A DNA stretch of 64,000 nt, from the NCBI RefSeq assembly GCF_024519435.1, contig NZ_JALJRZ010000001.1, positions 248,001 through 312,000 on the forward strand, written 5' to 3'. Positions 35,475-43,965 of this stretch are shown here, in pieces. How positions within the stretch are numbered: the stretch's first letter is position 1; each line of letters starts with the position of its first letter. The position numbers and the translations under genes were made by a program. The DNA is from Terrabacter sp. Ter38. Its GTDB lineage: Bacteria > Actinomycetota > Actinomycetes > Actinomycetales > Dermatophilaceae. The notes beneath the pieces were generated by a model. That model did not search any database and was not told where the DNA came from. It was given only the letters and a program-made list of their open reading frames with translations.

Positions 35475-35516
35475 GGTGACTCCTCTGGTCAGGGGGTCTG
35501 GGGTCTGTGGATCAGG

Positions 35517-36656
35517 TCAGTGGTCGATGACGCAGGCGCCGGCGGCTGCGGAGATGCAGGTCTGGATCGGGACGCCCTGGCCCTCGGTCTCGCCGGGGGT
35601 CGCGGTCGTGACGGCCCCGGTGCGCAGGTCGCGCACGGCTCCCTCGCGCAGGGGCAGGACGCAGCCGAAGCAGATGCCCATGCGGCACCCGGACGGCATG
35701 AGGACGCCGGCGGCCTCGGCGGCGTCGAGGATGGGGGTGGCACCGTCGGCGTCGACGGTCGTCCCCGAGCCGGTGAAGTCGACCGTGCCGCCCTCGCCGA
35801 CGACGAGGGTCGTGGCGCGGAACTGCTCGGTGAGCAGGTCGAGCCCGCGCTCGTCGTGGTGGCGCTGGAGCGCGTCGAGCAACCCGCCGGGTCCGCACGC
35901 GAGCGTCGCCCGGTCGTGCAGGTCCGGAACGAGGGTCTCCAGGTCGGCGACGTCGAGGACGCCGTGCTCGTCGTCGTAGCGGGCGACGAGACGGATGAGC
36001 CCCGCATCGTCGAGGGCGCGGAGGTTGTCGATGAAGATCGAGTGAGGCTCGCTCGGGGCGACGTGCACGACGACGATGTCGTATGCCGCCGAGCGGGCCA
36101 GGCGCACGACGCCGTCGTCGGCCACGGGGAAGAGGTTGCGCAGCATGCCGATGACCGGGGTGACGCCGGACCCCGCCGTGACGAAGAGGAACTTCCCCCC
36201 GTCGGTGGGGAGCACGAACTCGCCCTGGGCCTGCTCGAGGTGCACGAGCGTGCCGGGTCGCGACTCGCGCACGAGGTGGGTGCTGACGAGCCCGTCAGGC
36301 ACCGCCTTCACGGTGATGGAGATGTTGCCGTCGGCGCGCGGGCCGTGCGTCAGGGAGTAGGCCCGCCACTGGCGTATGCCGTCGACGTCGACACCGACGC
36401 GGACGTACTGTCCCGGCACGTGGCCGGCCCAGTCGGCGCCGGGGCGGATGACGATGGTGGCCGCGTCGGCCGTCTCGGGGTGGACGGCCACGATGCGCCC
36501 GCGCAGGTCGGCACCGGGGCGCAGCGGGTCGAAGAGGTCGAGGTAGTCCGCGGGCAGCAGCGGGGAGGTCGCGCGCTCGGCGAGCCGGAGGAACCGGCGT
36601 CGCAACGACGGTCGGGCGGCTCGGGTCGAGGGTTTCGAGGGCGCGGTCAGGCTCAT
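35517..36656 (-). CDS. Flavin/2Fe-2S oxidoreductase serving the desaturase
   Basis: 379 residues in ferredoxin-reductase order: an FAD-binding barrel (GQYVRVGVDVDG..RAYSLTHGPR), an NAD(P)H-binding domain (FVTAGSGVTPVIGMLRNL) and a C-terminal 2Fe-2S domain with Cys ligands in PSGCRMGICFGC and a fourth in IQTCIS. It is of the Rv3230c type that feeds DesA3. It precedes the desaturase by 42 bp. ATG 36656 is chosen after GGGGG, as the upstream part of the frame lacks support. Confidence 0.86.
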   Translation of the reverse strand: MSLTAPSKPSTRAARPSLRRRFLRLAERATSPLLPADYLDLFDPLRPGADLRGRIVAVHPETADAATIVIRPGADWAGHVPGQYVRVGVDVDGIRQWRAYSLTHGPRADGNISITVKAVPDGLVSTHLVRESRPGTLVHLEQAQGEFVLPTDGGKFLFVTAGSGVTPVIGMLRNLFPVADDGVVRLARSAAYDIVVVHVAPSEPHSIFIDNLRALDDAGLIRLVARYDDEHGVLDVADLETLVPDLHDRATLACGPGGLLDALQRHHDERGLDLLTEQFRATTLVVGEGGTVDFTGSGTTVDADGATPILDAAEAAGVLMPSGCRMGICFGCVLPLREGAVRDLRTGAVTTATPGETEGQGVPIQTCISAAAGACVIDH

Positions 36657-36742
36657 GCCCCCAGCATGACTGACATCCAAGGGTAGGATCCTGACCGCAG
36701 GGCGTGAAGTTTTCGGGAACTCTTGTGCGGAGGGAACAGTCG

Positions 36743-37978
36743 ATGGCCTCAGAAGCAAAGAGAGCCACGGTCCGTGGCGCGGCTGACCTGCAGCTGGACC
36801 ACGCGGTGCTCCGGGTGCTGCGTGAGCGGCTCCCGGCCATCGCGTCCACGACGGTCACGGCCGTCGTCGACGAGGTCCCCGACTACCGCGGTGCCCTCGG
36901 TGGGGCCGCCGGCAACACGATCGAACGCGCCGTGCAGATGGCCATCGCCGGCTTCCTCAAGCTCGCGGGTGGCGGGAGCGACGTCGACCCGAGCACGCCG
37001 CTCGGCCCGACCCGCGAGGGGGCCTACGCGCTCGGACGCGGCGAGGCACGCGGGGGACGCTCGATGGACAGCCTCCTCGCGGCATACCGGGTCGGCGCCC
37101 GTGTGGCGTGGCGCGAGCTCGCCCGGGCCGCGGGAGACGCCGGGTTGCCGGCGGCGACGATGGCGAAGTTCGCCGAGCTGCTCTTCGCCTACATCGACGA
37201 GCTGTCGGCCGCGAGCGTCGCAGGCCACACCGACGAGCTGACGACGAGCGGGCGGGTGCGGGACCGCTACCGCGAACGGCTCGGTCAGCACCTGCTGGCC
37301 CGGGCCGGCATCGACACGCTGACCGTGGCAGCCGCCCGGGCCGAGTGGGCTCCCCCGGCCACGCTGACTGCCGTCCTGCTGCCGGCGGCGGAGGGACGCC
37401 GCGCCCTGGCCTCGCTCGGGGCCGGCACCCTCCAGGTCGGCGAGGACCTGCCGGGCGTCGACGACGTCGACCCGGACCACCCGCTGACGCTGCTGCTCGT
37501 GCCGGACGCCGACGGGCCGGGCCGCGTCCACGCGCTTCGCGTGCTCGCCGGCCGCCACGCCGTCGTCGGGCCGCCGCGCCCCTGGGACGACGTGCGCGCG
37601 TCCTACGACCGCGCCGCGCGCACGGCACGACTCGTCCGCCCGTCACGCAGCGGGGCCCCCGTCGACACGGAGCGGCACCTGACCGACCTCGTCCTCACCG
37701 CTGACCCGGACGCACTCGCCGACCTGCGCGACCACGCCCTCGCGCCCCTCGCCGACCTGCCTCCCGGCACCCGCGACCGGCTCGCCGAGACGCTCCTGTC
37801 GTGGCTGCTGCACCAAGGACGGCGGGACGCGGTCGCGGCCGAGCTGCACGTGCACGCCCAGACCGTCCGCTACCGGATGGGCCAGGTGCGCGAGCTCTAC
37901 GGCGACCGGCTCCTCGACCCGTCCGCGGTGCGCGAGCTCGTCGTGGCGCTCTCGGCTCCCACTGCGGACCGGCCCTGA
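36743..37978 (+). CDS. PucR/CdaR-type transcriptional regulator
   Basis: 411 residues. The N-terminal 200 residues are helical and sensor-like, and the C-terminal end is the PucR helix-turn-helix (QGRRDAVAAELHVHAQTVRYRMGQVRELYGDRLLDP). It faces the reductase-desaturase operon across 86 bp, so it likely controls membrane-lipid desaturation. ATG 36743 has GGAGGGAAC at good spacing, better than the GTG at 36704. Confidence 0.82.
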   Translation: MASEAKRATVRGAADLQLDHAVLRVLRERLPAIASTTVTAVVDEVPDYRGALGGAAGNTIERAVQMAIAGFLKLAGGGSDVDPSTPLGPTREGAYALGRGEARGGRSMDSLLAAYRVGARVAWRELARAAGDAGLPAATMAKFAELLFAYIDELSAASVAGHTDELTTSGRVRDRYRERLGQHLLARAGIDTLTVAAARAEWAPPATLTAVLLPAAEGRRALASLGAGTLQVGEDLPGVDDVDPDHPLTLLLVPDADGPGRVHALRVLAGRHAVVGPPRPWDDVRASYDRAARTARLVRPSRSGAPVDTERHLTDLVLTADPDALADLRDHALAPLADLPPGTRDRLAETLLSWLLHQGRRDAVAAELHVHAQTVRYRMGQVRELYGDRLLDPSAVRELVVALSAPTADRP

Positions 37979-38114
37979 GCCCCGGTCAGCCCGTGCTCCC
38001 GTCGACGCGGAGGATCGGACACGTCGGCCCTGCGTCTCACGAATCCGCAGGTCAGAGTCTCAGACCGGGATGATTCGGGCAGCTCGGATGCTCGCAGGTT
38101 CCGACTCCGCGGAT

Positions 38115-38144
38115 GCCGGGGCCGCGGAGCTCCGCGGCCCCGGC
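38115..38144. terminator. 30-bp palindromic terminator after serA
   Basis: GCCGGGGCCGCGGAG (38115-38129) is followed at once by its exact complement (38130-38144). It stands 13 bp downstream of the serA stop on the minus strand and serves as a stem with almost no loop. Confidence 0.65.
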
Positions 38145-38157
38145 GCGGAGCCGTCCG

Positions 38158-39357
38158 TCAGGTCGCCCAGGTCCGGAGCCAGACGGTCTCCTCGAGCTGC
38201 CGCAGCCGCTCCAGGGTCTCGTCCGACAGGGCCACGTCGGTGTCGGTGATGACGTAGCCGAGCTCACCTCGGGTCGAGAGCGACTGCCCGGTGATGTTGG
38301 CACCGGCCTCGGAGAGCGTCTGGTTGATCGAGGCCAGCACGCCGCGTACGTTGTGGTGGAGGTACCCGGCCCGGAAGCCGCCGTCCGCCGGCGGCGCCGC
38401 GACGTCCGGCAGGTTCACCGACAGGGAGGTGACACCGGACTGCACGAAGCCGAGCAGCTTCGCCGCGACGAAGGACCCGATCTCCTCCTGCGCCTCCTGC
38501 GTCGAGCCCCCCACGTGGGGGGTGAGGATGACGTTGTCGAGGCCCCGCAACGGCGACTCGAACGGGTCGCCCTGGGCCTTGGGCTCGGACGGGAACACGT
38601 CGATGGCCGCACCGGAGAGGTGACCGGAGAGGATGTGCGCGCGCAGTGCCTGGTCGTCGACGACCATGCCGCGCGAGGCGTTGATGAACACCGAGCCGGG
38701 CTTCATGAGCGAGAACTGCTCGTCGCCGAAGAGGCCTGCATTGCCGGGTCGACCGTCGACGTGGAGGCTGACGATGTCGGACTCGGCGAGCAGCTGCTCC
38801 AGCGAGCCGAGGCGCCGGGCGTTCCCGTGCGCCAGCCGGTCCGCGGTGTCGTAGAAGACGACGTGGAGGCCGATGGCCTCGGCGACGTTGGACAGCTGGG
38901 TGCCGATGTTGCCGTAGCCGACGATCCCGAGGGTCTGGCCCCGCGTCTCGTGGCTCCCCCGCGCGGACTTGTCCCAGATCCCGTCGTGCATGCGCTGGGT
39001 CTTCTCGGGCAGACGACGGGCCAGGGCGAGCATCTCGCCGATGACCAGCTCGACCACGCTCCTCGTGTTCGAGAAGGGGGCGTTGAAGACCGGGACCCCG
39101 TGCGCGGCCGCGGCGGTGAGGTCGACCTGGTTGGTCCCGATGCAGAAGCACCCGATGGCGAGGAGGTCGCCGGCGGCTGCGAGCACACGCTGGGTGACCT
39201 TGGTGTTGGACCGGATCCCCAGCAGCGAGACTCCGGCCAGAGCGTCGATGAGCTCGCCCTCGGTCAGGGATCCGGACCGGACCTCGACGTCGTGGCCGTT
39301 GCTTCGAAAGGCTTCGACGGCAACGGGGTGCACGTTCTCCAGCAGCAGGACCTTCAC
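38158..39357 (-). CDS. serA: D-3-phosphoglycerate dehydrogenase
   Basis: 399 residues. This enzyme starts serine synthesis by oxidising 3-phosphoglycerate with NAD+. The NAD loop GIVGYGNIGTQLSN, the substrate motif INASRGMVVDDQAL and the catalytic DVFPSEP and HVGGST are visible, followed by an ACT regulatory domain (HHNVRGVLASINQTLSEAGANITGQ), so the enzyme is likely inhibited by serine. It lacks the long intervening domain of mycobacterial SerA and resembles the shorter Escherichia-type form. GTG 39357 has AAGGAGG upstream; the longer frame is not supported. Confidence 0.92.
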   Translation of the reverse strand: MKVLLLENVHPVAVEAFRSNGHDVEVRSGSLTEGELIDALAGVSLLGIRSNTKVTQRVLAAAGDLLAIGCFCIGTNQVDLTAAAAHGVPVFNAPFSNTRSVVELVIGEMLALARRLPEKTQRMHDGIWDKSARGSHETRGQTLGIVGYGNIGTQLSNVAEAIGLHVVFYDTADRLAHGNARRLGSLEQLLAESDIVSLHVDGRPGNAGLFGDEQFSLMKPGSVFINASRGMVVDDQALRAHILSGHLSGAAIDVFPSEPKAQGDPFESPLRGLDNVILTPHVGGSTQEAQEEIGSFVAAKLLGFVQSGVTSLSVNLPDVAAPPADGGFRAGYLHHNVRGVLASINQTLSEAGANITGQSLSTRGELGYVITDTDVALSDETLERLRQLEETVWLRTWAT

Positions 39358-39573
39358 GGGCGCCTCCTTGTCCGGGGCAGGACGGTTTTGTGGTGCTAGC
39401 GGGTCGGTGGGCTGCGGCTCGAGGGCGCCTGCCACACCGGGGTCGACCGACCCGATGGTGTCACGCATGCTCCGGTGGGGCTCACCTGGCCACCAGTTGG
39501 AAGGGTCACCCCTCGTGCCCCCGCCCCACGCACCGCGCCGGCCCCGCTCTCGTGCGCTAGCTAGGTTCGCCGC

Positions 39574-40041
39574 GTGGAGGTCACGCGCATCGGAGCAGAC
39601 GACTGGGAGCGGTTCCGAGCGGTTCGGCTCATGTCGTTGTCCGACTATCCGGCCGCCTTCGCCTCGCGCCACGCCGACTGGGTCGACGCCCCTGTGGAGC
39701 GCTGGCGGTCCTGACTGACCCAGGTTCCACTGGCCCTCCCGGCGCACGACGGAACGACCGACGTCGGTGTCGTGAGCACACAACCCGCGGACCCGGACTG
39801 GGTCGAGTTGATCTCGATGTGGGTCGCACCGGCAGTGAGGGGCACGGGGCCGGTGGGACGGCTCGTCGGCGCGGTGGTGGGCTGGGCTGCTGGCGAGGGT
39901 AGGTCGACCTACCTCATGGTCCGCAGCGACAACGTCGGCGCGCGGACGGCGTATGAACGAGCGGGTTTCGTCGACACCGGAGTCCCGGAGAGGTGGCCGA
40001 TCGATGAGCCGCCGGAGCGTCGGATGGAGCTGCGCAGCTGA
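39574..40041 (+). pseudogene. GNAT acetyltransferase interrupted by one stop codon
   Basis: From GTG 39574 the frame reads VEVTRIGADDWERFRAVRLMSLSDYP, ending RWRS, then TGA (39712-39714), and resumes in the same frame as LTQVPLALPAHDGTTDVGVVS through the GNAT core LISMWVAPAVRGTGPVGRLV and RTAYERAGFVDTG. The total without the stop is about 155 residues, the normal length. A CGA to TGA change would explain it. The gene is probably inactive, unless this is a sequencing error or readthrough. Confidence 0.75.
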
Positions 40042-40643
40042 CAGCGACGTCCGCGCCGCGTCGACGAGGTGGGGTCCCAGGCGCCCCTCCATGAGCAGGC
40101 CCGGGACCCCTGACGCCGGCAACTCGGGGTGAACCGTCGTCATCAGGAAGACGATCGGGGCCCCGGTTCATGACGCGCTTTTCCCATCGGCGTGGCGTGC
40201 AGGATTCGCGCAGACTCCTATGGCACTCTCGCTCTCGCGCGCCCGTCGATGCTCCCCTGTCTCGACGGGCGCGCCCACGCCCCAGCGGCAACCCCCCTGC
40301 CGCTGGCGCACCCGGCGCGGCCCGCTCACCCCACCCGAGCGGGCTGCGCCCATCTGGTCTCGCGGGAGAGCCGCGCCCGTCCGAGGACGAGGCCCAGGGC
40401 CGCATCTCACGCGGCCTGTCAGCTGTACGGTCCGGCCTGCCCGAGCCCGACGGCTGAGCGACCGGCTGACCATCGAGGCCCACCCCGCCTACGCGTTTCG
40501 CATGAACCTCGGACTGCCCGCTCACAACAGGGGAATCCACCTACGGATGTCCCCGTCCGTGTGGTTCGGGGTACGTAGGGATCGGTCTGTGCTCTCGACG
40601 GAGCGAAGCACCCCGGACCACGTCTCGATGCTAGGAGCTCGCC
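40042..40643. other. Non-coding interval
   Basis: About 600 bp without a convincing gene. On the minus strand a frame beginning at 40143 reads MTTVHPELPASGVPGLLMEG, which looks protein-like for some 35 codons but has no family and runs into the GNAT relic, so it may be a fragment. No terminator or repeat noticed. Confidence 0.4.
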
Positions 40644-40766
40644 GTGATCGCGTTGGCCCTGACGGCACCCTTGCTGGGATTCGGCCTCTTGTTGGTTCTC
40701 GAGTGGTTCGAGGAACGCGTCATGGCCTCCGAGACCGGCACGCTGCACGTCCGGACGCGTGGGTAG
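40644..40766 (+). CDS. 40-residue single-pass membrane protein
   Basis: GTG 40644 follows AGGAG. The product has one hydrophobic helix (ALALTAPLLGFGLLLVLEWFEE) then a short charged tail, with GC-ending codons. It is upstream of the stressosome operon by 300 bp on the same strand but no link is shown. Too short for family assignment. Confidence 0.5.
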   Translation: MIALALTAPLLGFGLLLVLEWFEERVMASETGTLHVRTRG

Positions 40767-41068
40767 CGCGGCGGACACGCAGCCTCTCCGTGCGGCAGCA
40801 AGGAAGAGGTACGCCGCTGGCCGCGTCGCACCCGTTCGGGCGGTCTGGCATTGACGCGGTCCGTGCGCACCGCTGCACCTGTTCGTCGAGCCACGACTCC
40901 AGCTGCCCGAGCGACAGAAGTAGAGCGAGTCCTGCGAGGGGCCACCAACATCGTGAGCAGCGTCATGTCCAGTCCTTGTGCCGGTCGACCGCCGTGTCTG
41001 GTCGGTCTCAGACTGACGACGCCCACACCCCCAGACCATGACGAGAGCCCTTTGGGTACGGTCACCCC

Positions 41069-42160
41069 ATGAGCGCGACCGAGCGCTCCGGGGACGCCCC
41101 CGGCCACACCGCGGACGACGTCGCGGACCTCATTCCGATGGTCCGCCGGATCGTCTACTCCAGGGTCGGGTCGCACCCTTCGGCCGAAGACCTCGTCCAG
41201 GAGACCTTGACCCGAGTCCTGTCCGCGGCGTCGACGGTCGAACCCGGCATGCTCGAGCCCTACGCGATCGTGACGGCCCGGAACGTCGTGTCCAGCCTGT
41301 GGCGGGACATCGATCGCAAGAACCGGAACCAGCACCGACTCGTCGACCTCAGCGCCCCGGAACCACCTGAGAAGCAGGTCGTTCTCGAGGAGGAGCAGTC
41401 GGCGATGGCCGCGGCACTCGCACGGCTCGATGAGCGGGAACGCCGGGCGCTGCTCGACCACGAGGTCGACGGGGCCGACACGCACGCCCTGGCGGCTCGC
41501 CATGGCACGACTGCAGGCGCCGTGGCCGCGCAGCTCAACCGGACGCGGGCCCGGTTGCGTGTCGAGTACCTGCTGGCGATCGAGCATGTCGATCCACCGA
41601 CCGATCGTTGTCGGCCGGTGCTCATCGCCCTGAGCAGCGGGGACCAACGGCGTCAGCGTGAGGTGCAGGCGGCTCAGCACCTCCTCGAGTGCGAGCCGTG
41701 CGCCCGGCTCAGCCAGCCGCTGCTCGAGCGGGGCCAGCAGCGCAACGACTGCCTCCGGATCCCGGTGAGCTCCGACGCCGACATCGTGTCGGCCCGCCGC
41801 GCGGCGCGCGAGCTCGCCACGCGCCTGGCCTTCGGCGCCACAGACCTGACCGTGATCGCCACGGCCGTGTCCGAGGTGTGCCGCAACATCGTCCGCTTCG
41901 CCGGCAGCGGAGAGGTCGTCGTCGAGCTGCTCGAGGCGCCGACACGCGGGATCCAGATCGTCGCCCGCGACGGTGGACCCGGCATCACGGACGTCGATCG
42001 AGCGCTCGGCGACGGCTTCAGCACCTACGGCGGGCTGGGACTCGGGCTTCCTGGAGTCAGGCGATTGATGGACGAGTTCGCGATCGCGAGCGAGCCCGGC
42101 CACGGCACCACCGTGACGATGACCAAGTGGGAAGGAACTGACCATGAACGACCGACCTGA
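41069..42160 (+). CDS. Sigma factor - zinc-finger - RsbT-like ATPase fusion
   Basis: 363 residues with three parts. Residues 16-90 are sigma region 2 (DLVQETLTRVL, YAIVTARNVVSSLWRD). Residues 113-170 are sigma region 4 with its helix-turn-helix (LAARHGTTAGAVAAQLNRTRARL). Residues 200-222 hold an anti-sigma zinc-finger pattern HX3CX2C (His204, Cys208, Cys211). Residues 232-355 are a GHKL ATPase of the RsbT/RsbW type: N-box EVCRNIVRF, DGGPGI, and GGLGLGLPGV. Because RsbR and RsbS follow directly, RsbT is the best reading of the last domain. I infer that release of this domain from the stressosome frees or activates the attached sigma factor. Confidence 0.82.
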   Translation: MSATERSGDAPGHTADDVADLIPMVRRIVYSRVGSHPSAEDLVQETLTRVLSAASTVEPGMLEPYAIVTARNVVSSLWRDIDRKNRNQHRLVDLSAPEPPEKQVVLEEEQSAMAAALARLDERERRALLDHEVDGADTHALAARHGTTAGAVAAQLNRTRARLRVEYLLAIEHVDPPTDRCRPVLIALSSGDQRRQREVQAAQHLLECEPCARLSQPLLERGQQRNDCLRIPVSSDADIVSARRAARELATRLAFGATDLTVIATAVSEVCRNIVRFAGSGEVVVELLEAPTRGIQIVARDGGPGITDVDRALGDGFSTYGGLGLGLPGVRRLMDEFAIASEPGHGTTVTMTKWEGTDHERPT

Positions 42161-43058
42161 GGAGCTCCCACAGATGGAGCAGGCACCCGAGCACGACTCC
42201 GCACAGTCCGGTCCCGGCGGGCACCTCCTGTCCCAGCTCGTGGCCCATCTTCGAGAGCACCGGACGCGGCTCCAGGAGGAGTGGTCGCAGCGCATCCAGC
42301 AGACGCACCTCTTGACGGCAATGACTCCGCAAGAGATGGCGGCCGAGACGACCTCGGTCTACGACAACTACGTCGAGGTCCTCGAGACGGGCAACGTCGA
42401 GGCGCTGCAGCACTACGCGAAGGACCTCTCCGAGAGGATCATCCCGCGGGGGGTCGAGACTCACGAGGTCGTCGGTATCGTGCTGCTGCTGCGCGACGTT
42501 CTTGCTCGGTCGCTGTTCGAGAAGTACCAACGCGACTTCTCCATGCTCAACGAGGTCCTCGACGCCTACGAGCCTGCTGCAAACCGCATCGCCAACACGG
42601 TCGCCGTCAGCTTCGTCGACGAACGTGAACGCGTCATCCGCCAGCAGCAGGATGCCATCCGCGAGCTCTCCACTCCGGTGCTCCCGGTCCGCGAGCGCCT
42701 CCTGATCCTGCCCATCATCGGCGTGCTGGACAGCGAGCGCGCCCGCCAGCTCACCGAGCAGCTCCTCTCGGGGATCCGCAAGCATCGCGCCAAGGTCGTC
42801 GTCATCGACATCACGGGTTCGCCCGACGTCGACGAGTCGGTGGCGAACCACCTCGTGCAGACCGTCGACGCGTCACGTCTCATGGGCGCGAGCGTCATCA
42901 TCACCGGGCTCTCCCCGAAGATCGCGCAGACCCTCGTGACCATCGGGGTGGATCTGAGCAAGATGAACACGATCGGGGACCTGCAAGGGGGCCTCGAGGA
43001 GGCCGAGCGACTCCTCGGCTACACCGTGACCCGGAAGGAGGTCAGCACCAGCTCGTGA
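42144..43058 (+). CDS. rsbR: RsbR-type stressosome sensor protein
   Basis: 304 residues. The N-terminal domain (about 30-155) is all helical and of the RsbRD N-terminal type. The C-terminal STAS domain (about 178-295) matches RsbR (VVVIDITGSPDVDESVANHL...KIAQTLVTIGVDLS). The site equivalent to Thr171 of Bacillus RsbRA is Glu231, while the Thr205 equivalent is kept as Thr263. Only the latter could be phosphorylated by RsbT. ATG 42144 follows GAAGGAAC and lies 17 bp inside the sigma fusion gene. Confidence 0.85.
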   Translation: MNDRPEELPQMEQAPEHDSAQSGPGGHLLSQLVAHLREHRTRLQEEWSQRIQQTHLLTAMTPQEMAAETTSVYDNYVEVLETGNVEALQHYAKDLSERIIPRGVETHEVVGIVLLLRDVLARSLFEKYQRDFSMLNEVLDAYEPAANRIANTVAVSFVDERERVIRQQQDAIRELSTPVLPVRERLLILPIIGVLDSERARQLTEQLLSGIRKHRAKVVVIDITGSPDVDESVANHLVQTVDASRLMGASVIITGLSPKIAQTLVTIGVDLSKMNTIGDLQGGLEEAERLLGYTVTRKEVSTSS

Positions 43059-43453
43059 ACGGCGGACCGGCGCTCGTCTCCATCATGCGGCAGGGATCGA
43101 CCCTGATCGCGTCGGTGCACACTGCCCTGAACGACTCCGAGCTCGTCCGGTTCGAGCACGACCTCGTCGACCAGATCGGTGAACACCGTTCCCGAGGCGT
43201 CATCATCGACGTCGCGGCACTGGACGTCATCGACTCCTTCGCCGCTCTCACCCTGCGCCGGATCGCGGACATGGCGCGCCTTCGCGGGGCACAGACGGTT
43301 CTCGTCGGCATCCAGCCCGAGGTGGCCTTCACCATGGTGCGCCTCGGCATGGGCACGGGCGCCGTCCCGACCGCCCTCGACCTCGAAGAGGGCCTCGCCC
43401 TCCTCGCCGAGCAGGGGTCGCACCATCCGCGCCCGGACGAACCCGAGGCGTGA
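43055..43453 (+). CDS. rsbS: RsbS-type stressosome scaffold (STAS domain)
   Basis: 132 residues, a single STAS domain. The RsbS serine target is present as Ser61 in DVIDSFAALTLRRI, in the position of Ser59 in Bacillus RsbS. Phosphorylation there by RsbT normally releases RsbT from the complex. GTG 43055 overlaps the RsbR stop by 4 bp. No other domain. Confidence 0.88.
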   Translation: MNGGPALVSIMRQGSTLIASVHTALNDSELVRFEHDLVDQIGEHRSRGVIIDVAALDVIDSFAALTLRRIADMARLRGAQTVLVGIQPEVAFTMVRLGMGTGAVPTALDLEEGLALLAEQGSHHPRPDEPEA

Positions 43454-43462
43454 CGAACCACA

Positions 43463-43771
43463 GTGGCCGCACACGGGAGGGACACCCTCAGTCCCGAGGA
43501 CTTCAGGCAGAACTACCGCCTGACGCTCCGCCGCTTCCTGCCCCGTCGAGACGAGGCCGCGCGGGAGGCGGCATACGACCTGGGGCGCCGTGCCTTCACC
43601 GCGGGCATCAGCCTCCTCGAGGTCTGCCGGGTACACCACGACTCGAGCCTCGAGCTCCTGAGCGAGTCCCACGCCGCCGACCACCGTGCGATCTTCGAGA
43701 CGACGGGCGAGCTGCTGCTCGAGGTACTGGCGGCATACGACATGACTCACCGGAGCGTGCTCGACCCGTGA
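43463..43771 (+). CDS. Stand-alone RsbU N-terminal domain protein
   Basis: 102 residues, all helical (FRQNYRLTLRRFLPRRDEAARE, GISLLEVCRVHHDSSLELL, LLLEVLAAYDMTHR). The pattern matches the N-terminal domain of the phosphatase RsbU, which binds RsbT. No PP2C phosphatase domain follows, and none is encoded nearby. It starts at GTG 43463, nine bases after the RsbS stop, so it is part of the operon. It may compete with sigma for the RsbT domain. Confidence 0.7.
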   Translation: MAAHGRDTLSPEDFRQNYRLTLRRFLPRRDEAAREAAYDLGRRAFTAGISLLEVCRVHHDSSLELLSESHAADHRAIFETTGELLLEVLAAYDMTHRSVLDP

Positions 43772-43965
43772 CGCGTGCCCGGACGCCTTGAGCGGGGTGG
43801 CATGACGTGCGGGTCGCGGGTTTCCGGAGCGTCACGGCGCCAGCGGCCGTGCACCAGGAGGTGTGTCCTCGAGCCGACCCCGCGTCATCCGACCACGGCC
43901 AGGGACTCTTCAGGGGTGACCGACGGCCCACGAGGCCGCCCGACACCGATCAAGGAGTCCCACCC
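43772..43965. other. Intergenic region
   Basis: About 190 bp that must hold the promoter of the secreted-protein gene at 43966. AAGGAG stands just before its ATG. I see no dyad or terminator for the stressosome operon. Confidence 0.4.

Noticed and set aside
34323-36686. 787-codon frame on the plus strand across the desaturase and reductase genes
   Set aside because: Spans two well-defined genes on the other strand and has no recognisable domain.
39358-40143. N-terminal extension of serA of about 260 codons
   Set aside because: AAGGAGG and GTG at 39357 mark the true start. The extension has no domain and overlaps the GNAT relic.
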